Assembly: GCF_001427865.1 (NCBI RefSeq)
Contig: NZ_LMHH01000001.1
Coordinates: 186,001 to 250,000 of the forward strand
Length of the DNA stretch: 64,000 nt
Direction of reading: 5' to 3'
Origin: Altererythrobacter sp. Root672
GTDB taxonomy: Bacteria; Pseudomonadota; Alphaproteobacteria; Sphingomonadales; Sphingomonadaceae
Position 1 is the stretch's first letter. The number at the start of each line of letters is the position of its first letter. Shown here piece after piece: positions 42,774 through 51,847 of the stretch. The notes under the pieces were generated by a model. It had not been told where the DNA came from. It was given only the letters and a program-made list of their open reading frames with translations, and searched no databases. Position numbers and translations under genes: made by a program.

Positions 42774-43366
42774 GATCCTCTGGTTTCCGGTTCTGATGGC
42801 CGCTGGGCGATGCCGTTGAGTGCAAGGTCCACGATGGCCGCCGGATCGCCAATCGGGCGGTCGGTGAGCATCGGGTGTGTCATCGCGAGGACCAGGCCAT
42901 GGAGATGCCGGGCGGCGTCTTCAGGGGCGATCCGCAACCGGGCCGCGTGGGGCCGGAGCAGCGCAGCTACGGAGTCGTAGCCAAGCTGGCGTTGTTCCTG
43001 GAACTTTTCCTTGTCGGTGCCTGACGGCTGGTGGAACCCGACTGCAGTAATGAGCGCCAGAACGCGCTGAATCCGTCGTTGCAGTGAAGTGACCAGCTGG
43101 ATCAGGCACGTCTCGAGGTCGGAGCCGCAATCGATCTCCGCCAGTTCCGCCCGAGCAGCCTCCTGGTCGAAGGCGTCGGCGAAGATCGCATCGATGATCG
43201 CGTCCTTGGTCGGGAAGACGCGGAAGATCGTGCCCTCCGCAATCCCTGCGGCCTCGGCGATCTCGCGCGTGCTGACCGTCCCACCCTTGGCGATCAGCAA
43301 TCGCTCCGTCACCGCCATGATCGCGGCGCGGCGCTCTGCAGCCGGTAGGGGAGAGGCTCGATTCAT
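42770..43366 (-). CDS. TetR/AcrR-family repressor of the efflux operon
   Basis: 198 aa. N-terminal HTH: RRAAIMAVTERLLIAKGG, then VSTREIAEAAGIAEGTIFRVFPTKDAII, where the IAEAAGIAxGTIFRxFxxKDxL pattern is diagnostic. The C-terminal helical ligand pocket is about residues 75-195. First gene of a five-gene operon; a perfect 20-bp palindrome 14 nt upstream is its probable operator, so autoregulation is likely. The ATG has no strong Shine-Dalgarno. Confidence 0.93.
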   Translation of the reverse strand: MNRASPLPAAERRAAIMAVTERLLIAKGGTVSTREIAEAAGIAEGTIFRVFPTKDAIIDAIFADAFDQEAARAELAEIDCGSDLETCLIQLVTSLQRRIQRVLALITAVGFHQPSGTDKEKFQEQRQLGYDSVAALLRPHAARLRIAPEDAARHLHGLVLAMTHPMLTDRPIGDPAAIVDLALNGIAQRPSEPETRGS

Positions 43367-43379
43367 GCACCTAGGAGTA

Positions 43380-43399
43380 ATGAGTGAGCGCTCACTCAT
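43380..43399. promoter_or_regulatory. TetR operator: perfect 20-bp palindrome
   Basis: ATGAGTGAGCGCTCACTCAT, fully self-complementary, lies 14 nt before the repressor ATG. The TGAnTGA...TCAnTCA form is like operators of AcrR/NalC/TtgR-type repressors (family knowledge). Confidence 0.8.
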
Positions 43400-43752
43400 C
43401 AAGCGATTTGTGCGGGGTCGAGGATAAGGCGAGCGATACGGATGAGAGCGAGCCAAACGCTCGCGCTCACCGGATCTGCTCATCGCGCCGAACTTCAAAG
43501 CCAATGCCCCCATCAACCTGTGTTACCGTGTTAATACAGATCAGCAGATGCGAGGGCCAGTCGCATTTTGTCGCAATCGACCAGTGTTCAACTGTGGTCG
43601 ACAAGCGGCGCGATCTCTATCCGGCTCAGGGTTAGTACTCGGGCAGCAGGAAATCTTACGGCGGGTTTTCGGAAATTGCGCGGTTTGTGGCTTTTCAGCG
43701 TCGATGCGCCCCCTATGATGCGCGCAAACATTGGGGTTATCGGGAGGATTGG
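43400..43752. other. Divergent gap between TetR gene and SnoaL-like cluster
   Basis: No gene seen. Contains an imperfect 23-bp inverted repeat at 43578-43600 (arms CGACCA/TGGTCG) and a relatively AT-rich part (43505-43545) that may be the promoter of the SnoaL/PQQ operon. GGGAGG ends 6 nt before the next ATG. Confidence 0.4.
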
Positions 43753-44469
43753 ATGCGCGCGGCAAGGCTGAGGGGCCTGTGGCTCATACCTGTGTCGGCA
43801 GCGCTCCTCGTCATGGGGCCCGCGCAAGCGGCTGATCCCGACGCGGAGATCGCAGCGCTGACCCAGCGGGTCGAAAAGCTCGAAGGCACTCGCGCCATCA
43901 AGAAGCTGCAGCGCGCGTTCGGCTATTACGTCGATCGCGGCCTGTGGGGCGAAGCGGCGGACCTGTTCGCGGACGACGGCACGATCGAGATCGGCGTGGA
44001 CGGGGTCTACGTCGGTAAGGCGCGCATAAGCGAATACCTGGAGCGGCTGCATGGCGGGCAGCAGGGGCTGATCTACGGCCAGCTCAACGAATGGGTTACC
44101 TTGCAGCCGGCGGTCGACATGGGCGCTGATGGCCTCAGTGCCACCGCGCGCTGGCGCGATCTTGGCATGACTGGGCAGTACAAGAAGCACGCCGAATGGC
44201 GCGACGGCATCTACGAGAACACTTACGTCAAGGAAGACGGCGTCTGGAAGATCAAGTCGCTGCACCTCTACGTCAACTTCGTCGCGCCTTACGAAAAGGG
44301 CTGGGCCCGGCTGCGGCAGGGTGAGGGCGTGGTGCAGAGCGAGGCGTCGAAGGCCTTCCCGCCCGATCGTGGGCCCACCGCGACTTATGCCTCGTTCCCA
44401 GCCGTTCACGTCCCACCGTTCCAAGCGCCGAACCCGGTGACGGGACGCGCCGTGAGGGAGGCAAAGTGA
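43753..44469 (+). CDS. Exported SnoaL/NTF2-like protein (first of three)
   Basis: 238 aa. Signal peptide MRAARLRGLWLIPVSAALLV, cut near AQAAD. A short coiled coil (EIAALTQRVEKLEGTRAIKKLQ, given by its ends) leads to an NTF2-like cone (FGYYVDRGLWGEAADLFADDGTIEIG, EYLERLHGGQQGLIYGQLNEW, ENTYVKEDGVWKIKSLHLY). SnoaL-type folds serve as isomerases, lyases, hydrolases or small ligand binders. Here the role is open, but the position directly ahead of a PQQ dehydrogenase suggests substrate binding or processing. The C-terminal tail (VTGRAVREAK) carries the PVTG motif shared with the next two. Confidence 0.8.
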   Translation: MRAARLRGLWLIPVSAALLVMGPAQAADPDAEIAALTQRVEKLEGTRAIKKLQRAFGYYVDRGLWGEAADLFADDGTIEIGVDGVYVGKARISEYLERLHGGQQGLIYGQLNEWVTLQPAVDMGADGLSATARWRDLGMTGQYKKHAEWRDGIYENTYVKEDGVWKIKSLHLYVNFVAPYEKGWARLRQGEGVVQSEASKAFPPDRGPTATYASFPAVHVPPFQAPNPVTGRAVREAK

Positions 44470-45344
44470 TGCGCGTGATTTCACCTTTGCCCCTCCACTT
44501 CGGTGGCCCAGCTCACTTCGATCAACCCAGCCCCACCTCCGTTCGTCCTGAGCTTGTCGAAGGACGTGAGCGCGGCGCCAGTGTGGTTCGACAAGCTCAC
44601 CACGAACGGAAGGGGGGGCGTGGCAAGAGATTAGCTCTGGTCGCCACCGCTCTCTCGCTTTGTGCCGCTGTCGTGCCGGTCTGTGCTCAGGCCCAGTCGA
44701 CCGAATCCCGCCTCGCGTCCTACCGCGAGCGCGTCGAACGGTTGGAGGATCAGGACGCGATCGAAAACCTCCAGGCTTCCTACGGCTACTACTTCGACAA
44801 GGGCCTGTGGAACGAGGTTGCCGACCTCTTCACCGCCAATGGCAGCTTCGAATACGGTCAGCGCGGGGTCTACATCGGCCAGGACCGCGTAAGGCGGGCG
44901 CTGCTGCTGTTCGGGCCGGAAGGGCTCGGCCAGGGGCGTCTCAACAATCACATGCAGCTGCAGTCGATCATCTCGGTCGCGCCTGATGGAAAGACCGCGA
45001 CAGCGCGCTGGCAGGGCATGGTGCAACTCGCCGAGCCCGGCGCCAACGGCGTGTGGGGCGTCGGTATCTACGAGAACGAGTACGTGAAGGACCGCGGCAC
45101 CTGGAAAATCTCCAAGCTGCACTTCTACCCGGTGGCCCTGACCGACTACGACCTCGGCTTCATGCGCTCGGCCATGCGGATGGAGGGCCCGAGCGCGCTG
45201 TTCCCGCCGGACAAGCCGCCGACCGAAGTCTATCGGACCTTTCCTTCGAACTACATTCCGCCGTTCAGCTACGTCCATCCGGTGACCGGCCAGTCGCTGA
45301 AGGACATCAAGCAACCGGCCGACACCGTGGTGGGGCGCCCATGA
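44469..45344 (+). CDS. Exported SnoaL/NTF2-like protein (second) with repeat-encoded leader
   Basis: 291 aa. ATG 44469 overlaps the previous stop (TGATG) and has GGAGG 7-9 nt upstream, so translation begins before a family B repeat (44539-44609). The repeat is read as PELVEGRERG and VVRQAHHER, giving about 50 extra residues before the true signal peptide (RGKRLALVATALSLCAAVV, cut near AQAQ). The mature part repeats the pattern of the first protein (RVERLEDQDAIENLQ; YGYYFDKGLWNEVADLF; ENEYVKDRGTWKISKLHFY; PVTGQSLKD). Whether the long n-region still permits Sec export is unknown; a GTG at 44583 would shorten it. Confidence 0.78.
   Translation: MRVISPLPLHFGGPAHFDQPSPTSVRPELVEGRERGASVVRQAHHERKGGRGKRLALVATALSLCAAVVPVCAQAQSTESRLASYRERVERLEDQDAIENLQASYGYYFDKGLWNEVADLFTANGSFEYGQRGVYIGQDRVRRALLLFGPEGLGQGRLNNHMQLQSIISVAPDGKTATARWQGMVQLAEPGANGVWGVGIYENEYVKDRGTWKISKLHFYPVALTDYDLGFMRSAMRMEGPSALFPPDKPPTEVYRTFPSNYIPPFSYVHPVTGQSLKDIKQPADTVVGRP
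44539..44609. repeat. Palindromic repeat, family B, inside coding leader
   Basis: Ends CCGTTCGT/ACGAACGG, 71 bp, same element as at 29886. It is in frame with the second SnoaL-like gene. Confidence 0.88.
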
Positions 45345-46216
45345 TGAGAATCCCATTCATCCCTCACCCCCAATCCGTTCGTGCTGAGCTTGTCGAAGCA
45401 CCGTCGCCGTGCAAACGCCCTTCGAAAAGCTCAGGGCGGGCGGGGGTGGTGTTGGCCGCCCTGCTTTGCGCGGTCGCCACGCCCGCCATCGCCCAGAGCA
45501 CCGAAGCCAAGCTCGACCAGCTCGAGTCCCGCATCACCCGGCTTGAGGACATGAACGCCATCGAGCGGCTGCAGAAGGCCTATGGCTACTTCGTGGACAA
45601 GGGCCAGTGGACCCAGCTTAGCGAGCTGTTCACCGACGACGCCACGCTGGAGATCGGCGGCAAGGGCCTGTTCCTCGGCAAGCACCGCGTGCTCGAATAC
45701 ATGCAGACCGCGTTCGGGCCCGACGGCGCGAAGGATGGCGTGCTTGCCAACCACATGCAGTTCCAGCCGATCCCGGACATCTCCGCCGATGGCAAGACCG
45801 GCTGGGTCCGCTCGCGCGCTTTTGTGATGAGCAACGCGGGCTGGGGCCTGCCGCTCTACGAGAACGAGTACGAGAAGGGCGAAGACGGCGTGTGGCGGAT
45901 CAGCCGTCTCAGCGGGCCCTTCACCATGTACACCAATTGGGAAGGCTGGGGGAAAAACGCCCTCAACAACACCTGGCCCGACAAGTTCGAACCGGCGCCG
46001 GACCTGCCGCCTTCGACGGTCTACCTGACCTATCCGGCCTACTACATCGTGCCGTTCCACTATCCGAACCCGGTTAGCGGCCATGCCTTGGTCCCCGACA
46101 CGGGCCAGGTCGGCGCCTATCACCGGCCGCCCGGAACCCCGGAGCAGCAGCAATCCCTCACGGTTGGCCGTCTCGCCGATGGCACGCAACCGATCGCCGA
46201 ACCGCCGAAAGACTGA
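45341..46216 (+). CDS. Exported SnoaL/NTF2-like protein (third) with repeat-encoded leader
   Basis: 291 aa. ATG 45341 overlaps the previous stop (ATGA); a second ATG follows at 45344. Residues ~11-35 ([20 protein letters not shown]) derive from a diverged family B repeat, then the signal peptide core VVLAALLCAVATPAIAQ. Mature part: LESRITRLEDMNAIERLQ coiled-coil entry, YGYFVDKGQWTQLSELFTDDATLEIG, the NTF2 cone, and PVSGHALVPD. The C-terminus is longer than in the first two (to QPIAEPPKD). It ends 1 nt before the PQQ dehydrogenase ATG, so all four genes are one translational unit. Confidence 0.8.
   Translation: MMRIPFIPHPQSVRAELVEAPSPCKRPSKSSGRAGVVLAALLCAVATPAIAQSTEAKLDQLESRITRLEDMNAIERLQKAYGYFVDKGQWTQLSELFTDDATLEIGGKGLFLGKHRVLEYMQTAFGPDGAKDGVLANHMQFQPIPDISADGKTGWVRSRAFVMSNAGWGLPLYENEYEKGEDGVWRISRLSGPFTMYTNWEGWGKNALNNTWPDKFEPAPDLPPSTVYLTYPAYYIVPFHYPNPVSGHALVPDTGQVGAYHRPPGTPEQQQSLTVGRLADGTQPIAEPPKD
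45375..45442. repeat. Diverged palindromic repeat, family B, inside coding leader
   Basis: CCGTTCGTGCTGAGCTTGTC near 45375-45394 and the partial complement TTCGAAAAGCTCAGGGCGGG at 45421-45440. Same family as 44539, less perfect. Confidence 0.75.
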
Positions 46217-46217
46217 C

Positions 46218-48311
46218 ATGACCATCCTGAGAACCCGCCCCGCCGCCTGGCTCGGCGCCCTGGCCGCGCTTGCTTCCCTGGCCACGCTGTCGATCGCCAG
46301 CACGGCGGCGGCGAGCGATCCGCTTGCGACGCCCGAGGCCGGAGCATGGCCGAGCGACGGGCGCGACTATTCGGCGCAGCGCTACAGCCCGCTGACGCAG
46401 ATCGACGCTTCGAACGTCAGCAAGCTCGGGCTCGCCTGGTACGACGATCTCGACACTTATCGCGGGGTCGAGGCGACGCCGATCTATTCGGACGGGGTGC
46501 TCTACAACATCCTGCCGTTCAACGTGACCATCGCCTACAACGCCAAGACCGGCGAACGGCTGTGGACTTACGATCCGCAAGTGCCGCGCGAGATGGCTCG
46601 CTATGCCTGCTGCGAGCCGGTTTCGCGCGGGCTCGCCATGTCGGGCAACAAGGTCATCATCGCCACGCTCGACGGGCGCCTGATCGCGCTCGACAAGACT
46701 AGCGGCAAGCCAATCTGGTCCACTGAAACGTTCGACAAGACGTTCCCTTATTCGATCACTGGCGCGCCGCGCGTGTTCGGGGACAAGGTCGTGGTCGGCC
46801 AGTCCGGCGGTGACTTCGGCGTGCGCGGGTTCGTCGCGGCCTTCGACATCGAGACCGGAGCCAAGAAGTGGAAGTTCTTTCTGACTCCGGGCAACCCGGC
46901 TGATGGGCCCGACGGCGAAGCGTCCGACAGCGTGATGAGCTGGGTGCGCGAGACCTGGTTCGGCAACAAGTACTGGGAGCTCGGCGGCGGGGCCAATCCG
47001 TGGGACTCGATCGCTTACGATCCCGAGCTCAACCTGGTCTATGTCGGCACCGGCAACGCCTCTCCGCACTCGCGGTTCTATCGGTCGGAGAACAAGGGCG
47101 ACAACCTGTTCGTCTGCTCGATCGTGGCGCTCAAGGCCGATACCGGCGAGTATGCCTGGCATTACCAGATGAACCCTGGCGAGGAGTGGGACTGGACCTG
47201 CACCGCCTCGATCATCAGCGCCGATCTCCAGATCGACGGCAAGCCGCGCAAGGTGCTGATGCAGGCACCGAAGAACGGGTTCTTCTACGTGCTCGACCGC
47301 AAGACCGGCGCGTTCATCAGCGCCGCGGCGCATGTGATCCAGAACTGGAACAACGGCTTCGACGACAAGGGCCGCCCGATCGTGAACGAAGCCGTGCGCT
47401 ATGGCTTCGACCCCAAGCTTGTCATGCCGGGTCCCGGCGGGGCGCATAACTGGTTCCCGATGGCTTACAGCCCGCGCACCGGGCTGGCCTATTTCCCGGC
47501 CTATCAGTCGGGCTTTGTCTATGCGCTCCAGCCGGACTGGAAGCCGCAGCCGATGCGCTCGAACAGCGGCTGGGGCGGGTTCTCCGGGCCGGTGCTGCAG
47601 CAGCGGATGAAGCTGATGGAGGAGGCCAACAAGGTCGAGAAGGCCTGGCTCACCGCCTGGGATCCGGTCAAGCAGCAGGCCGCCTGGCAGGTCGAACTGC
47701 CGCGTCATGGCAACGGCGGTGTGTTCGTCACCGCGAGCGACCTGGTGTTCGAGGGCACGACCAAGCAGACCTTCGCTGCCTTCGATGCGCGGACCGGCAA
47801 GACGCTATGGGAGTTCCCGACGCAGAGCGCCCCCGTCGCGGGCGGCATCACCTACATGCTCGATGGCGAGCAGTATGTTGCGGTCAACGCCGGTTGGGGC
47901 GGGGGCGCCGCTCAGATCGAGCAGTCATCGGGCACCGAACTGCCGCGCGCCAAGGCTCGGTTGCTGGTGTTCAAGCTCGGTGGGACCAAGCAGCTTCCGC
48001 CGCTGGCGGCCACCGCCGCCGTGCCTCCTCCGCCGCCACTGCGGGCGTCCGAGGCGCAGATCCAGGCGGGCGCGCAGCTGTTCGCCCAGACTTGCGCGGT
48101 GTGCCACGGCCAGAACGCCATGGGCGGGGTCAAGGACTTGCGCCATATGACTGCCGATACTCACAGCAAGTTCAACCAGATCGTGCTGGAGGGGCTCTAC
48201 CTCGACAAGGGCATGGCGAGCTTTGCCGACCTGTTGAAGAAGGAGGATGTGGACGCGATCCACAACTACCTGATCGCACGGGCGAATGAGGATTGGGGGC
48301 GGAGCGAGTAG
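46218..48311 (+). CDS. PQQ-dependent quinohaemoprotein alcohol dehydrogenase
   Basis: 697 aa. Signal peptide to about residue 33. Eight-bladed propeller of the PQQ dehydrogenase family with the vicinal disulphide C131-C132 (YACCEPVS), W-motif repeats (KTGERLWTYDP, GAKKWKF, ARTGKTLWEFP), and the catalytic Asp region NPGEEWDWTC (D325). Position D+2 is Thr, not Asp, so Ca2+ rather than a lanthanide is expected (known rule for XoxF/ExaF types). After a proline-rich linker (PPPPPL, ~603-608) comes a haem c domain, CAVCH at 626-630, making it type II. It oxidises a primary alcohol in the periplasm. Fourth gene of the SnoaL operon. Confidence 0.92.
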   Translation: MTILRTRPAAWLGALAALASLATLSIASTAAASDPLATPEAGAWPSDGRDYSAQRYSPLTQIDASNVSKLGLAWYDDLDTYRGVEATPIYSDGVLYNILPFNVTIAYNAKTGERLWTYDPQVPREMARYACCEPVSRGLAMSGNKVIIATLDGRLIALDKTSGKPIWSTETFDKTFPYSITGAPRVFGDKVVVGQSGGDFGVRGFVAAFDIETGAKKWKFFLTPGNPADGPDGEASDSVMSWVRETWFGNKYWELGGGANPWDSIAYDPELNLVYVGTGNASPHSRFYRSENKGDNLFVCSIVALKADTGEYAWHYQMNPGEEWDWTCTASIISADLQIDGKPRKVLMQAPKNGFFYVLDRKTGAFISAAAHVIQNWNNGFDDKGRPIVNEAVRYGFDPKLVMPGPGGAHNWFPMAYSPRTGLAYFPAYQSGFVYALQPDWKPQPMRSNSGWGGFSGPVLQQRMKLMEEANKVEKAWLTAWDPVKQQAAWQVELPRHGNGGVFVTASDLVFEGTTKQTFAAFDARTGKTLWEFPTQSAPVAGGITYMLDGEQYVAVNAGWGGGAAQIEQSSGTELPRAKARLLVFKLGGTKQLPPLAATAAVPPPPPLRASEAQIQAGAQLFAQTCAVCHGQNAMGGVKDLRHMTADTHSKFNQIVLEGLYLDKGMASFADLLKKEDVDAIHNYLIARANEDWGRSE

Positions 48312-48319
48312 GTGACTTA

Positions 48320-48456
48320 AATCCTCCCCGAGCTTGTCTCGGGGAGGTGGCGCGCTCCGCAGGAGCGTGACGGAGGGGTAGGCGAAATGGTGCAACACCC
48401 CTCCACCATCCGCTTCGCGGACGGTCCCCCTCCCCGAGCAAGCTCAGGGAGGATCT
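48320..48456. repeat. Palindromic repeat, family A (medium form)
   Basis: Begins AATCCTCCCCGAGCTTGTCT and ends near GAGCAAGCTCAGGGAGGATC; inner complementary GGAGGGGT/ACCCCTCC. It lies between the convergent dehydrogenase and MarR stops, 4 nt from the latter. Confidence 0.85.
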
Positions 48457-48459
48457 TGG

Positions 48460-48984
48460 TCAGCCCGCCTGCGAGGGCAGCCCGGCGTCCAAGCGCCCGA
48501 TCAAGACCTCGAGGAACCCATCGAGTTCATCGACCTTGTCGGCGGGCAATCCCTCAAGCAGCCGCGTGCGCATGGTGTCGGCGATCTCGAAGATCTCCTC
48601 CAGCGCTGTCTCTCCTGCTCGCGTCAGCCGCAGTAGCTTGCTGCGCCGGTCGCTCGGGTCGGGCAGGCGTTCGACCAGCCCGTCCTTCTCCAGCGTGTCG
48701 AGCATGCGCGTCATCGTCGGACCTTCGATCCGCAGGCGCTTGGCAATGTCGACCTGGGCGCTGAGCGAGGGCGAATTGATGATCGCGGCGAGCGCTTCCA
48801 TCCGCGCAGCGCTTTGCCCGATCAGGCGCAATTGCTCGTCCAGCAGCGAGCGCCAGCGCCGCGCCGCGAGTACGAGATGCACCGTCAGCCGGATATCCCG
48901 CGTGGTACCGCCATCGCGATAGATCTCGAAACTCGAGGAATCCGAGTTCGAGGCGAGGTCTGTAGCCGGGGTGACCGTCGTCAT
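48460..48984 (-). CDS. MarR-family transcriptional regulator
   Basis: 174 aa. Winged-helix core: LDEQLRLIGQSAARMEALAAIINSP, recognition part LSAQVDIAKRLRIEGPTMTRMLDTLEKDGLVERLPDPSDRRSKLLRLT, where the D(P)SDRRSK wing is diagnostic (shown in parts). Start ATG 48984 has GGAAG 8 nt upstream; the ATG at 49002 lacks a ribosome site. MarR proteins respond to aromatic or phenolic ligands, which fits control of the divergent molybdenum oxidoreductase genes and perhaps the convergent SnoaL/PQQ operon (inference). Its promoter faces that of iorA. Confidence 0.9.
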   Translation of the reverse strand: MTTVTPATDLASNSDSSSFEIYRDGGTTRDIRLTVHLVLAARRWRSLLDEQLRLIGQSAARMEALAAIINSPSLSAQVDIAKRLRIEGPTMTRMLDTLEKDGLVERLPDPSDRRSKLLRLTRAGETALEEIFEIADTMRTRLLEGLPADKVDELDGFLEVLIGRLDAGLPSQAG

Positions 48985-49130
48985 CAGTAGGGCTTCCGGC
49001 ATTGTCCGTGTGTTTGTCAAGCAAAGCACCTTCGTAGAGAGCAAGCTTTCCCGAACAAATCTCCTGCGCTACAAGCGATTGACTTTGTCCGGTGCACTAG
49101 TGGAGCCCGGCGATTAGGGGAGATTTTTCG

Positions 49131-49604
49131 ATGACCTATAAGGTCAACATCAACGGCGAGGTGCGCGAGCTGGACGTACCAGAGGACATGCCGCTGCTTT
49201 GGGCGCTGCGGAACGAACTCAACATGGTCGGAACCAAGTTCGGCTGCGGCAAGGCGCTGTGCGGCGCTTGCACCGTGCATGTCGACGGCGTGGCGCAACG
49301 CTCGTGCTCGCTGCCGGTCGGTTCGATCGGTGCGGACAGCAAGGTCACCACGATCGAAGCGCTGGAGAAGACCGAGATCGGTCGCGCGCTGCAGCAGGCC
49401 TGGCTCGAAGAAGACGTCATGCAGTGCGGTTACTGCCAGGCAGGCCAGCTGATGAACGCCAGCGCCTTGCTCGCTCGCAATCCGAAGCCGAGCGCCAGCC
49501 AGATCGACTCGGCGATGGCCGGCAATATTTGCCGCTGCGCCTGCTACACCCGCATTCGCGACGCGATTGCTGTGGTCGCGGAAAAGGGGACGGCGAATGT
49601 CTGA
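49131..49604 (+). CDS. iorA: (2Fe-2S)-binding subunit of molybdenum hydroxylase (IorA-like)
   Basis: 157 aa, full length for xanthine-oxidase-family small subunits. Plant ferredoxin-type cluster: C39, C44, C47 ([10 protein letters not shown]) and C59; second cluster: C99, C102 (CGYC), C134 and C136 (CRCAC). No signal peptide: it is expected to fold in the cytosol and be exported by hitch-hiking on the Tat signal of the partner subunit, as known for IorAB. It passes electrons from the Mo site to a cytochrome. Overlaps iorB by 8 nt. Confidence 0.93.
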   Translation: MTYKVNINGEVRELDVPEDMPLLWALRNELNMVGTKFGCGKALCGACTVHVDGVAQRSCSLPVGSIGADSKVTTIEALEKTEIGRALQQAWLEEDVMQCGYCQAGQLMNASALLARNPKPSASQIDSAMAGNICRCACYTRIRDAIAVVAEKGTANV

Positions 49605-51816
49605 TCAAGCGACCCTCTCGCGCCGCACCCTGCTCAAGGCGAGCGCGCTCGCTGGCGGAGGCCTGGTGCTGACCGCCTCGATCCCGATGGTCGCCCGTGC
49701 GGCTACCGCGGCCGCAGGCGGACCCGCCGAAGCGACGCTCAACGCGTTCGTTTCGATCGCGCCCGACAACACCATCACTATCGTCGGCAAGAACCCGGAG
49801 ATCGGCCAGGGCATCAAGACCATGCTGCCGATGCTCATCGCCGATGAGCTCGACGCCGACTGGAACCAGGTGCGCGTCACGCAGGCGGAAAGCAACGCGG
49901 CCAAGTTCGGCCCGCAGCTCGCCGGCGGCAGCTTTGCCACGCCGATGAACTGGATGCCGATGCGCCAGGTCGGCGCTGCTACGCGCCAGATGATGCTGGC
50001 AGCGGCCGCGCAGCGCTGGGGCGTCGATGCCAAGGGTCTCAAGACCGAACTCGGCAAGGTGATCGAGGTGTCCTCGGGCCGCTCGGCCACTTATGGCGAA
50101 CTCGCCAGCGACGCCGCCAAGCTCACGCCGCCGGACCCGGCGACAGTCACGCTCAAGGACCCGAAGAACTTCCACATCATTGGCCGCGCCATCGGCGGCG
50201 TCGATTCGCCGCGCGTGGTGAAGGGCGAGCCGATCTTCGGCGTCGATACCCAGCTTCCGGGCATGGTCTATGCAGCGTTCGAGCGTTCGCCGGTGTTCGG
50301 GGCCAAGCTCAAGTCTGCCAACCTCGATGCGGTCAAGGCTGCACCGGGCGTGATCGATGCCTTCGTGATCGAGGGCAACGGCAATGCCGAGCAGCTCGTC
50401 GACGGTGTCGCGATCCTGTCGAACAACTGGTGGCTCGCCAACAAGGCGCGCGAGAAGCTGACCATCGAATGGGACAACGGCCCTTGGGGCGACCATTCGA
50501 GCCAGCGCTACGACGAAACAGCCCGCGCGGCGATGGCCTCGGGCAAACCGCAGTCGCCGATCGTCTCGCATGGCGACGTCGATGCGGCCTTCGCTTCGGC
50601 GGCCAAAGTGCTCGACCAGGAGTATTTCTACCCGTTCCTCGCCCACGTGCCGATGGAACCGCAGAACTGCACCGCGCAGATGCACGACGATGGCTCGATC
50701 GAATTCTGGGCTCCGACGCAAAATCCGCAGGCCGGGCAGGGCTCGGTTGCGCAGATGCTCGGGATCACCCCGGACAAGGTCAAGCTGCACATCACCCGCA
50801 TGGGTGGCGGCTTCGGCCGGCGGTTGACCAACGACTTCATGCACCAGGCCGCGGCTATCGCGCAGAAGGTACCGGGCACGCCGGTCCAGCTGATCTGGAC
50901 CCGCGAGGATGACGTTCGCAGCGACTTCTACCGTCCGGCTGGATGGCACCGCCTGCGCGCGGCGGTCGACAAGGACGGCAAGCTGACCGGGTTCGACGAT
51001 CACTTCGTCACGTTCTCGCTCCCCGGCGCCGGGGCCTACAACCCCGCGGCGATGGCGCCCGACATCTTCCCGGCCAAGTTCGTGCCCAACCTCCGCTATG
51101 CGCAGACGCAAATGGAGACGCGGGTGCCGATGGGCGCGCTGCGTGCGCCGTCATCGAACGCGTTGGCCTATGTGATGCAGAGCTTCCTCGACGAAGTCGC
51201 GGTCGAGACCGGGAAGGACTTGCCGACCCTGCTGCTCGAGATGATCGAAGGGCACGAGAAAGAACCCGACGAGCGCGGCTTCATGGGCGTATCGCCAGGC
51301 TTCAACCCCGAGCGCATGCGCGGGGTGATCAACAAGGCGACGGCAATGGCGAACTGGGGCAAGCCGGTGCCGGAAGGCCACGCGCTCGGCTTCGGGTTCT
51401 ACTTCAGCCACATGGGCTACTTCGCCGAAGTGGTTGAGGCGAGCCTGTCGTCGCGCAAGCAGGTCCAGGTGCACAACGTCTGGGCAGCGGGTGACGTGGG
51501 CAGCCACATCATCAACCCGTTCGGGGCGCTGAACCAGGTCGAAGGCTCGATCATCGACGGTATCGGCCAGGCACTCGGCCTCGCGATCGAGATCGAGAAC
51601 GGCGCGACGAAGCAGTCGAACTTCCACGACTACCAGCTACCTCGCATGCCGATTACGCCGAAGATCCACACCGAGTTCGTCATTTCGGATAACGCGCCGA
51701 CCGGCATGGGCGAGCCTGCTCTGCCGCCGGTGATCCCGGCGTTGACGAACGCGCTGTTCAAGCTGACCGGCAAGCGGGTGCGCAGCCTGCCGATCGATAC
51801 CAAGCTGTTTGCCTGA
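49597..51816 (+). CDS. iorB: Molybdopterin-binding subunit of aldehyde/isoquinoline oxidoreductase (IorB-like)
   Basis: 739 aa. Tat signal [20 protein letters not shown] at residues ~8-27. Mo-pterin cytosine dinucleotide (MCD) enzyme of the xanthine oxidase family: [14 protein letters not shown] (first a/b hammerhead region), [13 protein letters not shown] (cofactor loop), [39 protein letters not shown], and the catalytic Glu in GMGEPALPP. Relatives oxidise isoquinoline, aldehydes or nicotinate. The aldehyde of the PQQ dehydrogenase is a plausible substrate (inference). The maturation genes xdhC and mocA lie downstream at 55116 and 55954. Confidence 0.92.
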   Translation: MSDQATLSRRTLLKASALAGGGLVLTASIPMVARAATAAAGGPAEATLNAFVSIAPDNTITIVGKNPEIGQGIKTMLPMLIADELDADWNQVRVTQAESNAAKFGPQLAGGSFATPMNWMPMRQVGAATRQMMLAAAAQRWGVDAKGLKTELGKVIEVSSGRSATYGELASDAAKLTPPDPATVTLKDPKNFHIIGRAIGGVDSPRVVKGEPIFGVDTQLPGMVYAAFERSPVFGAKLKSANLDAVKAAPGVIDAFVIEGNGNAEQLVDGVAILSNNWWLANKAREKLTIEWDNGPWGDHSSQRYDETARAAMASGKPQSPIVSHGDVDAAFASAAKVLDQEYFYPFLAHVPMEPQNCTAQMHDDGSIEFWAPTQNPQAGQGSVAQMLGITPDKVKLHITRMGGGFGRRLTNDFMHQAAAIAQKVPGTPVQLIWTREDDVRSDFYRPAGWHRLRAAVDKDGKLTGFDDHFVTFSLPGAGAYNPAAMAPDIFPAKFVPNLRYAQTQMETRVPMGALRAPSSNALAYVMQSFLDEVAVETGKDLPTLLLEMIEGHEKEPDERGFMGVSPGFNPERMRGVINKATAMANWGKPVPEGHALGFGFYFSHMGYFAEVVEASLSSRKQVQVHNVWAAGDVGSHIINPFGALNQVEGSIIDGIGQALGLAIEIENGATKQSNFHDYQLPRMPITPKIHTEFVISDNAPTGMGEPALPPVIPALTNALFKLTGKRVRSLPIDTKLFA

Positions 51817-51847
51817 GGCTTAGGGCGGGCGGTTCGGGGAGCTCCAG

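Noticed and set aside
46158-47708. 516-codon minus-strand frame opposite the PQQ dehydrogenase
   Set aside because: No family signature and no ribosome site; the plus strand carries all catalytic motifs.
49417-51111. 564-codon minus-strand frame opposite iorAB
   Set aside because: Arg/His-rich antisense translation without domain features.
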